Below, one piece after another: positions 11,833-24,300 of a stretch of 64,000 nt of DNA. A program made the position numbers and the translations under genes. Origin of the DNA: Citrus sinensis (lineage: Eukaryota; Streptophyta; Magnoliopsida; Sapindales; Rutaceae); contig NC_068558.1 of NCBI RefSeq assembly GCF_022201045.2, positions 47,209,001 through 47,273,000 on the forward strand. The letters run 5' to 3'. Numbering within the stretch: the first letter of the stretch is position 1; the number at the start of each line of letters is the position of its first letter. The notes beneath the pieces are model-generated. The model was not told the origin of the DNA. It saw only the letters and a list, made by a program, of their open reading frames with translations, and did no database searches.

Positions 11833-13566
11833 TGAGAAGAATGAGCGTTCCAAAGTTCCACGGCTTTCAAGTGGATATGGTTACCAATTTTTAATCAACG
11901 GGTCAAGTACCATGGTCCGAATGAAAATGGATTTATACCTAAATTCCAATTTGGTACATAGAAAAAGGTAACTCGGTCAAAATCCACCACATCCTTAAAC
12001 CCCACTTCACATCTTCGGCTTCAGCATAAGAAATGTTTCCATGAGACTTGGAAAGTTTGATTGCAGCAGCTATGAAATCCCCAGCAACATCTCACTTAAT
12101 TAATTAATTATTTAACTCTCACTTCGTTTGTAAATTCTTAATCAAAACGTTTTTTGCTGCATAGAAATGAACAATTTGGAAAAAGATTACGAAATTTAAG
12201 AGTTATAAAATCATGTAAAAATTATTGTTCATACCGTATGTGGTTTGTTGTTACTGTTAGAGTACATTTGGCACACCATATTATATGGAACGGTCCAGTT
12301 ATATTAGAACTGCTCTAAGGTAGAACACGTCTTTATAATCACACAATTAAAGTTATAACGTATTTTTTTATTATTTATCACTTTGTGTGTGTGACTGTAA
12401 TTTGTACTATACTTTGGAGCAGCTCTAAGGTCGTCATTGCCTACATAAAATTATATTAGTTAATGTAATGCAGTTTCATTTTTACTAAATATTTTTGTTC
12501 ATATTATAATATATTATAATACACTATAATGTGAACAAAATCGCATTAAATAAATTTGAGGCGGTCAAGTTTGTGTAATACGTTATTGATCATATTAGTT
12601 TTCTAGTATAATTAAAATAATAAAAAATAAAAATAAAATATAAAATTAAAAACTCAAATATGCTATTTTCAGCTGCCCGCAACCGCCAATAAAATTATGT
12701 TTTACAGTAAAATTTGGTATCATGAGAATCTTTATTGTCATGAAACAGCACAATTTTTTTTTAAAAAAAATTCATATGCTGTAAATTTATGGGAAGAAAT
12801 TTAAAAATTGAAACTTTATTGTAAATCTAATATTAATGAAAATGTCATTGCTGATAAAAGTTGTATTATTGCATAGCCCTACGGAAAAAAGATTCTAATG
12901 GTACAAACATATAATTTAAATGACACAAAAGAATGATGGTCGGTAGTGAAAATTATTTATTTGATTATAAAAATTAAAATTTTTAGTTGAATATAAATAA
13001 TAATAAAATATAAAAATCTTAATTATTAATTAATATAAATTAAAATAAAATTATTATTTTATATAATAAAATTCATATTACACTAAGTATAATATTGTAT
13101 TACAATTTAATACAAAATAATACAATATGCTCTAAAGGGTAAGGCAACATAATTAATGTAATATAATAAAATACAGTGTGTTAAATGCACTTAAAATTTG
13201 CTGGTGATTGTTAATTTAAAATTTTTGCCATTAGGTTTTCAATTTTAGTGAGTAATGGGTTGGGCTATTACAATTTTTGAAACGTTAAGGGTTCAAATTC
13301 AAATGATGTTGCGCCAATAAATAACACAAAAGTTCCTAATATCAGGAAAATTGTAAAGAATGGATATAGCTTTTCGACTTATGTCAAATGTGTCCCTAAC
13401 TAACCATTGACTAGTAACCGTATCAAATTTGGGATCCCCGCACCATCCTATCGTTTGTTTCTTTTTGCTGCAGTTGCTCCCTTGCGACCCCCCAGAGTCC
13501 ATCAGTATCACAAACCTTCTTGGTTGGTTGTGAGAGCTAATTTGCAATGTCAGATCTGAATTAAAC
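11833..13566. other. Intergenic region between divergent RRM and COG4 genes
   Basis: About 1.7 kb shared by two divergent promoters. Most of it (12260-13190) is a MITE-like element, listed separately. I found no clear TATA box or other regulatory motif outside it. Confidence 0.6.
12260..13190. mobile_element. PIF/Harbinger-like MITE with TTA target duplication
   Basis: The left end GAGTACATTTGGCACACC and the right end, read inward as GTGCATTTAACACAC, form imperfect inverted repeats of about 25-30 bp. Both are directly flanked by TTA (12257-12259 and 13191-13193). The interior is AT-rich with no coding capacity. At 931 bp it is long for a MITE, so another insertion may lie inside. The superfamily call rests on the TTA duplication. 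Confidence 0.55.
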
Positions 13567-16500
13567 ATGATATCTCGAGAAATGTCGCCGGCTTCAAGGG
13601 GATCTTCTGAAGACCTTCAAAACGACGAGTCGTCGGCGGTGAAGTTCGGGACAGCCGATGCACTGGCGTACGTGCGCACTCTAACAGACGTGGGAGCTAT
13701 GACGCGGCTACTCCACGAGTGCATCGCGTACCAGCGCGCACTGGACGTGGACCTCGACAGCCTCCTCTCGCAACGCACCGACCTCGACAAGCACCTCCTC
13801 CAACTCCAGAAATCCGCCGAGGTACTCGACATAGTCAAGGCTGATTCTGATCACATGCTCTCCAATGTCCGCTCCACCAGCGACCTCGCCGATCAGGTCA
13901 GCCGCAAAGTCCGGGAGCTCGACCTCGCTCAGTCGCGCGTCAACGACACGCTCCTCCGCATCGACGCTATTGTGGATAGGAACAACTGTTTAGATGGCGT
14001 TAAAACGGCCCTAGACGAGGAGAATTTCGAAGCGGCAGCTAAGTTTGTTCAGAGGTTTGTGGAAATTGATAATAAGTATAAAGACTCGGGATCTGATCAG
14101 AGAGAGCAGTTGCTGACGGCGAAGAAGCAACTTGAAGGAATAGTTAAGAAACGGGTCCTAGCGGCGGTGGATCAGAGAGATCACGGTACGATTTTGAGAT
14201 TTATTAAACTTTATTCTCCGTTAGGAATAGAAGAAGAGGGATTGCAAGTGTATGTAGGGTATTTGAAGAAAGTTATAGGAATGAGATGGAGAATGGAATA
14301 TGATAATTTGGTTGAGTTGATGGAGCAAAGTCAAGATCAGAATCAAGTTAATTTTGTCGGGTGTTTGACTAATTTATTTAAGGATATTGTGTTAGCTATT
14401 GAGGAAAATGATGAAATTTTGAGGGGTTTATGTGGTGAGGATGGGATTGTTTATGCCATATGCGAGTTACAAGAGGAGTGTGATTCCAGGGGGTGCTTGA
14501 TTTTGAAGAAATATATGGAGTATAGAAAGTTGGGTAAGTTATCGGCTGAGATTAACGCTCAAAATAAGAATTTGCTTAATGTGGGTGTGAGTGAGGGGCC
14601 CGATCCAAGAGAGGTTGAATTATATTTGGAAGAAATTTTGTCATTGATGCAATTGGGTGAGGATTATACTGAATTTATGGTGTCTAAAATTAAGAGTTTG
14701 AGTTCTGTAGATCCAGCGTTGGTGCCACGAGCTACTAAGGCTTTTAGGAGTGGAAGTTTCAGCAAGGTTGTTCAGGAAATTACTGGGTTTTATGTGATTT
14801 TAGAGGGTTTCTTTATGGTGGAGAATGTTAGAAAGGCTATTAGGATAGATGAGTATGTACCTGATAGCCTTACCACGTCTATGGTGGACGATGTCTTTTA
14901 TGTTTTGCAGAGTTGTCTGCGGAGGGCTATATCTACTTCAAATATCAGCTCTGTGATTGCTGTCTTGAGCAGTGCATCTAGTTTGTTGAGCAATGAATAC
15001 CAGGAGGCTTTGCAACAAAAAACTAGAGAACCGAACCTTGGGGCTAAGTTGTTCTTGGGTGGTGTTGGTGTGCAGAAAACCGGGACAGAGATTGCGACTG
15101 CTTTGAATAATATGGATGTGAGTAGCGAGTATGTCCTGAAGCTAAAACACGAGATCGAAGAGCAATGTGCAGAGGTTAGTGGTGTACTTGGAGTTAATCT
15201 TGTGTTTATGTTTAGCAGTAGAAGAAACAGCCTGTGGTTTATGGTTTGCATGTTAACTTCCATTTAGTTACTTCTTGCACTAGAAGTTAGATAATGTCTA
15301 TCGTATGCTTCTAAAGTCCAGAATCCTTGCAACTCTACAATCATATGACTTTTTATGACTTGTTGCTTAGGCAATTATAAAAAAAAAATGTAACACACAA
15401 TAATGAAAATGGGTGGAAAAAGAATTTGGAGTCACATTATGAATTTCTCGCATTTCTTTGGATGCACCCAACTTCATGCACTTCATAAGGAATCTATGGC
15501 TATTAACAGAGGGAAGTCTAACATGGATACATTTTTTTTCCTTCATAAAAAAACTTGGGGCGTAGATTTGGATGGGCTGGGTGAGCATCTGTTTTAAAAT
15601 TTCAGGCAGACTTGAGATCATTTTTCCAGTAAAGTTTTTCTGTATGGCCTAGTGTTGGCCCAAAGCATGAAGTTCAGTGCTATTTTTCTTCATATGTTGC
15701 TTAAACCATGAGACATGCATTATATTGGAATTTGAATAGTTTCCTGTATCCGTGAATTGATATGGAAGTAGTGTTGTAATGGCTCAATAAATACTTGTTT
15801 TGAAGGGAATATGATATATGCAATTGTAAAAGTTCGTCAGTTAAGTGATCAAACCCTGTAGTTTGCACTTTTTATTCTATGCATGCCCATTCTAGCTCCT
15901 TTCCCTGATGTCTGTCTATGTGATCGGACAATTGATCAGCTTCTAATAATTTGACTATTTATGTCTCCTTTCATCTTCTTTTTGGTCTGATCATTTCAAT
16001 GATTGAGTATTCTGATAACAGATGATTTTCTGCAGGTATTCCCTACACCAGCTGATAGGGAGAAGGTTAAATCTTGTTTATCTGAGTTGGGCGATTTGAG
16101 CAAAATGTTCAAGCAAATTCTGAATATGGGCATGGAACAACTTGTGGCCACTGTGACACCACGAATTCGTCCGGTTTTAGATAGTGTTGCAACCATCAGC
16201 TATGAGCTATCAGAGGCCGAATATGCTGATAATGAGGTTAATGACCCATGGGTTCAGAGGCTTCTCCATGCTGTTGAGACAAATGCAGCATGGCTGCAAC
16301 CACTGATGACCGCCAACAATTATGACTCATTTGTTCATTTGATCATTGATTTTATAGTAAAGAGGCTTGAAGTGATCATGATGCAGAAAAAGTTCAGTCA
16401 GCTTGGTGGCCTGCAGCTCGACAGAGATACAAGGGCTTTGGTAAGCCATTTCTCTAGCATGACTCAGAGGACTGTCAGAGACAAGTTTGCTCGGCTTACT

Positions 16501-16665
16501 CAAATGGCAACAATACTTAACTTAGAAAAAGTCTCTGAGATTCTAGATTTCTGGGGTGAGAACTCAGGACCTATGACCTGGAGACTAACCCCAGCTGAGG
16601 TTAGACGAGTTCTAGGTCTAAGGGTTGATTTTAAACCTGAAGCAATAGCCCTTCTGAAGCTTTAA
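13567..16665 (+). CDS. COG4: Conserved oligomeric Golgi complex subunit 4
   Basis: Two exons, 13567-15174 and 16036-16665, give 745 residues; the family is about this length. COG4 is a lobe A subunit of the COG complex, which tethers vesicles for retrograde transport within the Golgi. The N-terminal third is helical and coiled-coil-like (LTDVGAMTRLLHECIAYQR, then SDLADQVSRKVRELDLAQSR). The C-terminal exon holds the conserved end, including MEQLVATVTPRIRPVLD, QLGGLQLDRDTRALVSHF and RLTPAEVRRVLGLRV. Exon 1 ends after GCA GAG with donor GTTAGT and rejoins in phase 0 at GTATTCCCT. Without the splice the frame runs about 31 residues into the intron. A second in-frame ATG at 13582 is an alternative start. 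GC content falls sharply near position 13985. Confidence 0.95.
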
Positions 16666-17588
16666 TCCAATTTTTAACTAAATTTCCCATTTTTGAATTT
16701 TCATACTTTTGTGCCCTGCTAGTGATAAGAGGCAAGTCTGTGCAGACCTATATTGTTTACTTATCATTCTTTGACATGGTTTTTGCTTTTTCACATTGGA
16801 CAGTTTTCTCTGTTTCACATTCAACTACGAATATATGGTTTTTGTCAGCGACATTACATTACCTCAAGGTTGTTTCTATTTTCCTGTTTATGAACCCCAA
16901 CACTGTAAAGTATGCATGGGTTGTGCAATCACTGGTGGTCTTTCAATGTACGGGTTTTATATATGTTATCACTATTATTGCAGGTAATCTTGTTCTTTTG
17001 AAGTCTCAGTATTTTTTCTATTAAACCATACGGTAGCTTTCATTTACTGTTTTTCATGTTTCGAAGAATCATATTTTCTTTCACATAAATGTATTGATGA
17101 ACTTCTTGGCATGGTGAACAAAAACATGAAGTCTCAATGATAACCAATGACGACACACTCACAAGAAAAGAGGAGGGGTACGTTGATTGTTTTCACAAGA
17201 TGTGGTAACCCAGGTGATCAATCCCTTAAAAATGTTCATGTCGTGAGTTTCTACAGGACTGCAGTAACATTCTAGCAAATCAAAATTTATGAAATCCCTA
17301 AAATTGGAAAATTTAAGACATCATCCATTTACAAAACTAGCAGGAACAAAGGAATACAGTAAAACCCACAAGCCCTTCGGGTTTGATGTTTGAAATAACA
17401 GTACAATAAACAATAATAATTGAGGATAAGCTAAAAGAAAAACTTTAAATAGGCAAACTACAGAAGAGGTAGGAGATGCTGCTTGCTTAAAGGCCCTACA
17501 TTACTGGCGGCAAGTGTAAATAGGGATCCATGGAACTAATTGCCAGTACAAGTAGATAGAAAAAATGTCTAGCCTAGAAAGGTTAGAC
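16666..17588. other. Intergenic region between convergent COG4 and PDH-E1alpha
   Basis: Holds the two 3' untranslated regions. The ORFs here are open by chance and show no family resemblance. No repeat or element is recognised. Confidence 0.55.
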
Positions 17589-20158
17589 TCAGACATGAGC
17601 GGTGCCTTCCGTAAATTTGGGATCTTCACATCTGTAACGCCCATCAGGCCCAATACCAAAACCTTTTGGATCTGCAAAAACATTCTCAAGTAGCTGGCTG
17701 CGAGGTGGAGGAGCACTCTCATCTGCAAACTCAACAGCATCCTCAACCACTTCATCTATCCTTTTTTCTATAGCCTTGAGCTCTGCTTCACTAGCTAGAC
17801 TGCTCTCGATCAAGTATTTCTTCAAAGCAGTAATTGGATCTCTAGCAGCATAACGAGCCTTCTCCGCTGCCAACAAGAACAGAATAATTAAGAGCAAGAA
17901 CTGTGAGAATAGTAAAACAAACTTGAGAAATCAGCATATGAACATGATGGTCAAAATACCAGATAAAGCAGACGTTAGATTGTCATATCACAACACACAA
18001 TAAATGTTACAGGGAAATAGGAAGAAAGCTGGAACATGATATTCCTACTTGATCTCAGACCAACATGGCAACATTGGCTTATTAATTAAAAAGTAGTAAA
18101 ATCCAAAACATATTTACATCTTTAAAGAAATTATTTCTAGAATCAGTAAACATAAAAAGCAACAGCACATGCATCCTCAGGACCCTACCTACTCCTTCAA
18201 AATTGTAACCGGTTCTTTAAAGCAAGCTGCTGATTGACATAATTTAAGCATATAAAAAACGAGCAAATTTTAAAACCAAACAAACATAGACCAGCACTTC
18301 AATGCATGCACTAGCAGATGTTCTAAGCCATGCATGTCCATAAACCAGAATTAAACAATTAAGTCAAGAGAATAGTACATTTTCAATAAAAACTATACAA
18401 ATGAAAATATAGGGGTTCGTCGCAACCACAGACTAACTGAAGGTCGAAATAGAACCATAAGTATGAGCATCAGTAAATCAGTAAAAATGCACAAGAAGGG
18501 GTTCGTCGCAACCCCTCCTTGTGTTTTTTTTTTTTTTGTTGGGGGGGGGGGGGGGTTTGGGGAAAGAAAAGAGAAAATCAACTAATTTATCCACGATCGG
18601 GAATGGCAGAAGATGAATAAAACTAAAACCAAATGCTCACCTGGGTCACGAAGCTCATCAGGGTCAGCCAATGAGTGTCCTCTAAACCTGTACGTCTCAC
18701 ATTCCACCAATGTTGGTCCTTCACCTCTCCTAGCTCTTTCAATTGCCTCTTTAGCCACTTCCCTCACCTTCAAAACATCCATCCCATCAACGTGAAAACC
18801 TGGCATCCCAAATGCTGGTCCCTTTTTATAAATCTGAGGATCTGAAGTAGCCCTTAGATGTGACATACCAATAGCCCACAAGTTGTTCTCCACAACAAAC
18901 ACAATGGGCAACTTCCACAATGCAGCCATGTTCAAGCACTCAAAGAACTGGCCATTGTTACAAGTTCCATCACCAAAAAATGCCAATGTCACATGATCAC
19001 AGTCAGCCTCCTTCAACACCTCCCTCCTATACTTGCTGGTGAATGCTGCACCAGTAGCAACTGGAATTCCCTCCCCAATAAATGCAAAACCACCAAGCAG
19101 ATTGTGCTCCTTTGAGAACATGTGCATAGATCCACCTTGGCCCCTGCAGCAACCAGTGGCCTTGCCAAAGAGCTCACTCATCACAGCACGAGCAGGGACC
19201 CCTTTACTCAGGGCATGCACGTGATCACGGTATGTGCTCACCACAGAATCTTCTTTCTTCAAGAGCTTAATAAATCCAGTTGACACAGCTTCTTGACCAT
19301 TGTAGAGGTGAACAAAACCGAACATTTTACCTCTGTAGTACATCTGGGCGCACATGTCCTCAAAAGATCTGCCAAGGATCATATCTTCATATAGCTCTAA
19401 GCCTTCTTGCTTGGTGATCAGCTGAACACTCGGAAGAAATGAAAGCAGTAATCTTAAGTCTCTATTTTTTCCATTCAACTTTCAGAGTAAATTTTTCCAA
19501 GCAAGCAAACACTTTCCCATAAATTCGGATGCAAATCAATATTTATTTCAATTATATTTAGAAGGTTAAGAGTGAATTCAACAACAACATGTAATCTAAC
19601 AAATGAAGCACGACGCATCTGCTTGCAGTAAAATATGATAAAAGACGAAACAAGAGTCGACATTGCAAGCTTAAAAATTACCCAAATTCGGCTCCAGAAT
19701 ACATAAATTAGTTTCAATTGAATCAACTACGTAGCTAGCATCAGGCTTAAAATTCACTTTAAAAAAAAAAGAAAGAAAGAAAGAAATGTTTCCGGAAAAA
19801 GGGAAAAAATTTAAAAGTTGTCGTAAATTGTAACTAACAAAAAGATTGAGGCAATCGGTAAATTTGCAGAAGAACATGGGAGTAGTAATGTGAAAAAAAT
19901 AGACTGCGTTACCAGATTGGAAATTGACTTGACCTTCTTCTCCTTAACAACCTCAGAGACAGCAACGACGGGAAGTCGACGGCGAACATTGCCCTGATTC
20001 GAGTGAACAGAATTAACACGGAGTTTGCGAGTGGATCCAAGGAAAGAAGTACCGGTTTTGAGAGGATCAAACAAGGAATTATCACGAGATCTGCCATTGA
20101 TTGTCGAATTCAGAGACAATGGTTGAACGAACTTTGCGGAAGAGTAAGCCGTGGCCAT
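17589..20158 (-). CDS. PDH-E1 ALPHA: Plastid pyruvate dehydrogenase E1 component, alpha subunit
   Basis: Exons 20158-19913, 19421-18641 and 17866-17589 give 434 residues. With E1-beta it forms the thiamine-diphosphate-dependent decarboxylase of plastid pyruvate dehydrogenase, which supplies acetyl-CoA for fatty acid synthesis. Residues 1 to about 60 are a Ser/Arg-rich transit peptide ([15 protein letters not shown]). The catalytic body begins at [13 protein letters not shown]. The ThDP/Mg motif is visible as [12 protein letters not shown] ending at VENN, and the active-site His region as [13 protein letters not shown]. The phosphorylation-loop position reads [13 protein letters not shown]: one regulatory Ser of the mitochondrial SMSDP form is Ala, as is normal for plastid enzymes. 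The C-terminus is EGTAHV. It is convergent with COG4, and the At1g01090 orthologue is also, as I recall, next to a plastid RRM gene. Confidence 0.96.
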
Positions 20159-21330
20159 TTTGAAATCCGCAAGGAGAGTGTTTGGGAGCCGAGAAAGTGA
20201 GAGGTAAATGGGAGAGGGAGACGAGAGTATAAATAAAATATAAGAGGGAAAGAACGAGGCGGAGGGAACGAGGAACGGGGAGAGAGGAGGGGCCTTGATA
20301 TTTGGGAGTAATCGCCTACTTGTTTGGTTTGATTTTCGATCGATATTATTATGGCTGAAAAGACAGGGGAAGCCACCCAACTCTCAACAACAAAACACAC
20401 AACTAATCACAACAAAAATGTAAGCCAAAGCTAAAGCTATATCATATGTGTTTCTTTTCTTCTTCGTAATGTCAGTCAGTTTTAAAAGGTTTAAATCAAT
20501 TATTATTTAGAGATTTGAGAATTTGTGATGTGGGCTTCTGCATGTGCACGCCCTCCCGTGAATGTCCATCTCGCCTTTTGTTTTGGACCGTCGCAAACTG
20601 CATTCGGTGCCCTTCTCTGCATTTATTCTTCTTTTTTTCCAAAAAAAAATTAAATTTTCAGGAACCACGTGTATAGCCAAAGAAAATCCTACGTGGCCGT
20701 CGATGAGATGGGATTGACCTACTTCTGCAATACAAATAAGGTTTTTCTTAAAAAAAAAAAAAACAGTTTCCAATTATAAATTACACCAACTGGTTTGAAC
20801 CCATTTCAGGTCAGCCGTCGATATTAAATTAAAAAAAAAAATCATTTATAATTTTTTATTTCAAATAATGAAATGATTGTGGATGAGTTACCACCGATCA
20901 ATCTTTAAAAGCTACCCATTCTACGAAATTCAAAGCTACAACAAGTATTTCTCGGAAAAGAAAGATCCATTGATTTAGTAGCGACTATACAAATTTGACG
21001 CACAGAGCCCTTCATTGATTCGTTCATATACAAGTTTCATTTAATTTACACAGTACAGATTTATTATACAGACAAATTTCAGAGACTTTCTAAAAGCCGC
21101 CGAGAAGTGATAAATCTCTATCAATGTAATCTCTATCGGTCATATTATGATGAGAAAAGCCCAGAAAAAAAATAGAAACAAAAACTCTGCCGAGGTAGAT
21201 TTTATTAACATGCATAAACTCATCAACACACAGTAAAAAGTCATATAAACGACTCAACTAATTATTGGCACGCCCTGGGTTGTGGGGTGATTTGATCTTG
21301 GGTGGTGTTAGTCTGTACAAATCCATTGTG
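20159..21330. other. Intergenic region between PDH-E1alpha and the VPS8 3' end
   Basis: The left part is the PDH promoter. A TATA-like stretch lies at about 20230-20243, which would give a short leader. The right part, up to 21330, should hold the VPS8 3' untranslated region. Short A-runs are present; no gene or element is recognised. Confidence 0.5.
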
Positions 21331-24300
21331 TCACCTTCTGCTTCTCTTCTCCTTGCCTACAAAAGCATTCACCACGAATGAGATAATGGGACATCATCAC
21401 AACTATCTAAAGCACATTTTAAGCAAATATTTACAGAAAACTCACCAAATATACTTGATCTTAAAGGAAACCGAAGAGATGATGATCCCTTCAATTTCAG
21501 CTCTCTCAGTGGCCTGTTTTTACTCGCTTTTTCTGTTTCTAGAAGACCACGACTACTTTCTCCCATTAAAAGATCAGTTCCCTTCTTCACCTTTTCATGA
21601 TAAATGGCTGGTGGTGCAAGCCTTAACTGAGGCATATTTTCTATCTGGACTACTCTCTGGTCCTTTCGAAGATTGTTCAGGATTTCAAACTGCAACATCC
21701 AAGTCCCAATTATATTAGCTATCAATCACTGGGAAGATTAGTAAACAGAAACAGATTAGAAAATATGTTACATTTACCCGTGATAGTTGCTGAATTCCAT
21801 TGGAATAGTCTGATGTATCACTTTCATGTGAGTGCAGTGTAGTTCCTAATGATTGTTGCGGTCTTGATGAAAACTTACTTACTAAACCACTCTCTGCAAG
21901 AACTGTTTTGTTTCTCGATCTCTGAGTATTCTTCTTGGGCATACAAAGTGGGCATCCAGATAAGTTACTTTTGCTTGATGATTCATTTTCCAACAGTTCA
22001 CATTGAATATGAGTTGCATGACCACAATTGAACACTCTAATTTGAAAACTAGAGGAATTCTTCGTGAGAAGACAATTACATATACAACATAGTAAACTCC
22101 TGGGGGCATACCCATGAGAGGCCTCCTTCTTGAGCACACTCATGGTATAGAATGTATCATCCTCTATTAAAGATTTGGCAGTATCCTGAAATAGAAAAGC
22201 AAAAAAGTTCAAATCAAGAAGAAAATCACTTACTTGCATTTGACAATATCCAAAGTGTCAAATATATCACACTTGGCTCCTTATTTTAGAGGGCGAAAAA
22301 ATGCAGATTTGATCCGAGAAAGGTGGCTTTACCAATTCTTTTGATCTCAAAAGAATATATTTAGAGGATCATTCTTATGAAATTAAAGTCCACAAAAGAA
22401 GCTGTGGGGTTGAAATATGCCAGTTGGGATGAAAAGCTCAACAAAGGTGCAATATAAACAAAAGTACGTTGAATTCTATGAACATACCAGAATTCTTCTT
22501 TCAAAACTGTACGTTCCCAGCATTCCCAATATGGTAAGTTTAAAGTCACCAAATTCCTGGCTACCATTATCAGACAGGAGTTTTGACATTATGGTTGGAA
22601 GATGAACATATCCTATCATTCCTTCAACAATCTCTTTGATGAACTGAGAAAACAATTTCCTCAAAATATGAGAACCCCTATGGGATTTTGAAATTCTCCA
22701 CTTGATAATGCATGCCTCTGCATCCTCTTGTGAGCCAAATGATTCCTCTAGCATTCTGGAATGATTTTCTCTTTCAGATGCCCTTTCAACAAATGAACCC
22801 ATTAAAGGCTCACAAAACCTGTAATGAAACTCAAAATGTAATAACCATCAGAAAAAATAGATGTGCAAAAACTAAATGGTTTCCTCATTTATTTTAGCTA
22901 GGGAAAAAGGTTTCTGAGAGACACTGAATTCAGAGACTATTAGATGAGAAAGAGTGTAATTATTGCAGTGAAACAACCAGAAGTGAAAATCTAGCAGAAA
23001 TCTAAACTCTTTTCAGAATTGTGCAAAAACTAAACCCTCCACATTAATTAGAACGTGATCCTTCATACCGGAGTCCACTGTTTATCTGCTTTTCTCTACA
23101 TTTTTGGGTTTCTAGAACTAATTCTGTAATCTCACCCCTTCATCTTCATTTCGTCAGTGTAACTACGGAGATATTCCATTCCCTAGTAGAAACAATGGAA
23201 AAATGATTCTGACTAATGCTCTATTTATTATTTCACATGCAACCACATATCTGACTTTTCAATTCATAAATGAAAGTCAGAAGTCCATCAAATGACATAA
23301 AACTTGTGTGAAATCATGACAGCATATGAATCAAGAAATTGAGAAAGCAAGAAAGCAAATAGTAATTGGAACTCACGAATCAAGTAATTTAAACCAGAGC
23401 ACTTCTGACTCTTCTGGATTCAGACGAGGAGTGTTCCGCTGGCACAACCCAATACAGGCACGCAATATATTATTTACATCATTGACCTATAAGAGAAAGA
23501 TCACATGAATTATTAAATTGCCAAAATATGCTGCATTCTACACAAATTATGTTCTCATGCTCATCAAACAAAAGATATCCCTTTACAAACCTCCTCCATA
23601 TTTAAAACAGTGCTGAAATGCTCTACACTGACTGATCCATTAGAAACTGCTATAGGAAGGGCACTTCCCACAGCAGTCTCAAGCGCAGCAAACTTATCAT
23701 TAAGTTCAGATAGTGTAAGTAAGAGAGCACTTCCCACATCTCCAACCCTTTCTAATAAAAATGCAGCTGCATCTGTGATTCCATACTCTTGGCACAGGCG
23801 TAAACAGTATTCCACCCGATAGCTATCAAAAGTTTCTAAGAATTTGAGAACTGAATCTCGTTCATACCGACATAATAACTGCAAAAGTAAAGTGCATCAT
23901 AATTAGAACCTGAGATGCCTTCATGAAGTGAAAAGGTGCTTCCTCTGTAACTTATTGGCGGATAAGCAGTAATTAAACTAATGCAACAAATAAAGAGGCC
24001 ATGAAACCAGAGATATTACAGAATAAGATAACCTTAATAGTGTCAAAGAATGGGCAAGTAAATACAATTTTTTTTTAAATCTTCTGATTTCCTCCAAACC
24101 TGAGTACTTGACAGAAGAGGTCTACAACTACGTAAACAGTCAAATCATAATGAAAGCAAAGACTATTCGGTGTCACTGAGACCAAGCACATGCTAAATAT
24201 GGCAAGGGAAAGATGTATTACAAAAGTGCTCACCTCCAAGTAAAGCTCAATCATATCATCAGTCACATGAACTGCGTTACTAGACAGGAATTTAGGGAGG

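Noticed and set aside
13260..13300. GGGTTCAAATTC, reminiscent of a tRNA T-arm
   Set aside because: No D-arm or anticodon arm lies at the right distance on either strand.
14898..15263. 121-codon minus-strand frame across COG4
   Set aside because: Antisense to conserved COG4 codons; no independent support.
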